From: Anaerolineales bacterium
Lineage (GTDB): Bacteria; Chloroflexota; Anaerolineae; Promineifilales; Promineifilaceae
NCBI GenBank assembly: GCA_020432595.1
Contig: JAGQGA010000071.1
Location: 1 to 14,027 of the forward strand
DNA: 14,027 nt
Reading direction: 5' to 3'
Below the pieces are notes generated by a model that ran no database searches, had not been told where the DNA came from, and saw only the letters and a list, made by a program, of their open reading frames with translations. Below, in pieces: positions 13,693-14,027 of this stretch (its first letter is position 1; every line of letters starts with the position of its first letter). The translations under genes and the position numbers were made by a program.

Positions 13693-14027
13693 ATGGCAAG
13701 CCAGGATTGGGTTGGCAAATCAATTGGGGAGCGGTATCGGATTGAGTCGTTTTTAGGCGATGGGGGCATGGCGGCCGTTTACAAGGCGTATGACCCCAAC
13801 TTGCGGCGCGATGTTGCCATCAAGCTCATTCACCCCCACCTATCGCGCAACCCGGAGTTTGTGCGTCGCTTTGAGGAAGAAGCAACGGCCGTTGCTCGGC
13901 TGCGTCACCCCCACATTGTCCAGGTGCATGATTTTGACCAGGACAATGGCGTTTATTACATTGTTTTTGAATTTGTGGAGGGGGAATCGCTGCAAGCGGT
14001 ACTGCACCACCACGCCGAAAGCCACAA
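13693..14027 (+). CDS. Serine/threonine protein kinase (PknB-like), 5' part only
   Basis: The first 111 residues are present; the gene runs off the window. The glycine loop LGDGGMAAVYKAYD (20-33) and VAIKLI with the ATP-binding lysine are followed by the alpha-C glutamate region RRFEEEATAVARLRHPHIVQ and the hinge IVFEFVEGESL. This is the Hanks-type bacterial receptor-kinase N-lobe. Whether a membrane helix or PASTA/other sensor follows cannot be seen. The ATG at 13693 is preceded by GAGAGG at 13675-13680, a somewhat distant ribosome site. One AACGGCCGTT copy is read as Thr-Ala-Val between the alpha-C helix and the following strand. Confidence 0.88.
   Translation, partial: MASQDWVGKSIGERYRIESFLGDGGMAAVYKAYDPNLRRDVAIKLIHPHLSRNPEFVRRFEEEATAVARLRHPHIVQVHDFDQDNGVYYIVFEFVEGESLQAVLHHHAESH

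Larger units (their letters stand above)
139..13893. repeat. Dispersed palindromic decamer AACGGCCGTT, 29 copies
   Basis: Exact copies start at 139, 328, 724, 941, 1384, 1504, 1771, 1926, 2375, 2414, 2753, 4083, 4143, 5318, 5767, 6086, 6512, 6748, 6925, 7079, 7403, 7818, 8338, 11542, 11898, 13121, 13265, 13409 and 13884. All are inside genes: 22 are read as Thr-Ala-Val, five as Arg-Pro and two as Asn-Gly-Arg. Those at 1771, 2753 and 4143 extend to the 14-base palindrome GAAACGGCCGTTTC. A 9/10 match is at 12033. Counted by eye, so a copy may have been missed. Confidence 0.95.

Overview
The window is dense bacterial DNA. Eleven genes all lie on the + strand, and the last is cut by the window edge. 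Spacers are short (largest about 134 bases) and no RNA gene is visible. The G+C-rich coding style, the very large GT-C membrane proteins with C-terminal beta domains, the LysM and SdrD-B/Cna-B surface proteins with Pro/Thr linkers, the separate acyl-CoA carboxylase subunits and a PknB-type kinase together suggest an uncultured Chloroflexota of the Anaerolineae kind. That is an inference from gene content, not a proven placement.

Region 1 (1-7466) looks like an envelope or surface-glycan block. A family-39-like GT-C glycosyltransferase is followed by two exported, C-terminally anchored surface proteins (LysM + SdrD-B-like; jelly-roll + SdrD-B-like) and then a large PTPS_related/YfhO-like membrane protein. 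Both membrane enzymes carry the same kind of C-terminal beta module, one copy in the first and two in the second. Region 2 (7598-8014) is a small four-helix membrane protein with its own -10-like element. Region 3 (8095-11788) encodes a complete three-subunit biotin-dependent acyl-CoA carboxylase, probably propionyl-CoA type: carboxyltransferase, biotin carboxylase, biotin carrier. Region 4 (11854-14027) holds a CYTH phosphohydrolase/cyclase-like protein, a free-standing six-repeat GyrA C-terminal-domain protein, and the start of a Ser/Thr protein kinase.

Two layers of non-gene structure run across this. (1) The perfect palindromic decamer AACGGCCGTT occurs 29 times by hand count, against roughly 0.02 expected. 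Every copy is inside a gene, read mostly as Thr-Ala-Val, and none occurs between 8348 and 11541, over most of the two conserved carboxylase enzymes. It resembles the HIP1 octamer of cyanobacteria, with a different sequence. (2) Most spacers consist almost entirely of degenerate 7- or 8-base tandem repeats folded as inverted repeats, in several unrelated sequence classes. They supply stop codons, abut start codons, may have removed one gene's start codon, and also occur in frame inside hydrophilic loops of the two large membrane proteins.

Two genes (starts at 50 and 7598) have a good -10 hexamer only 8-9 bases before the start codon, which suggests leaderless transcripts.
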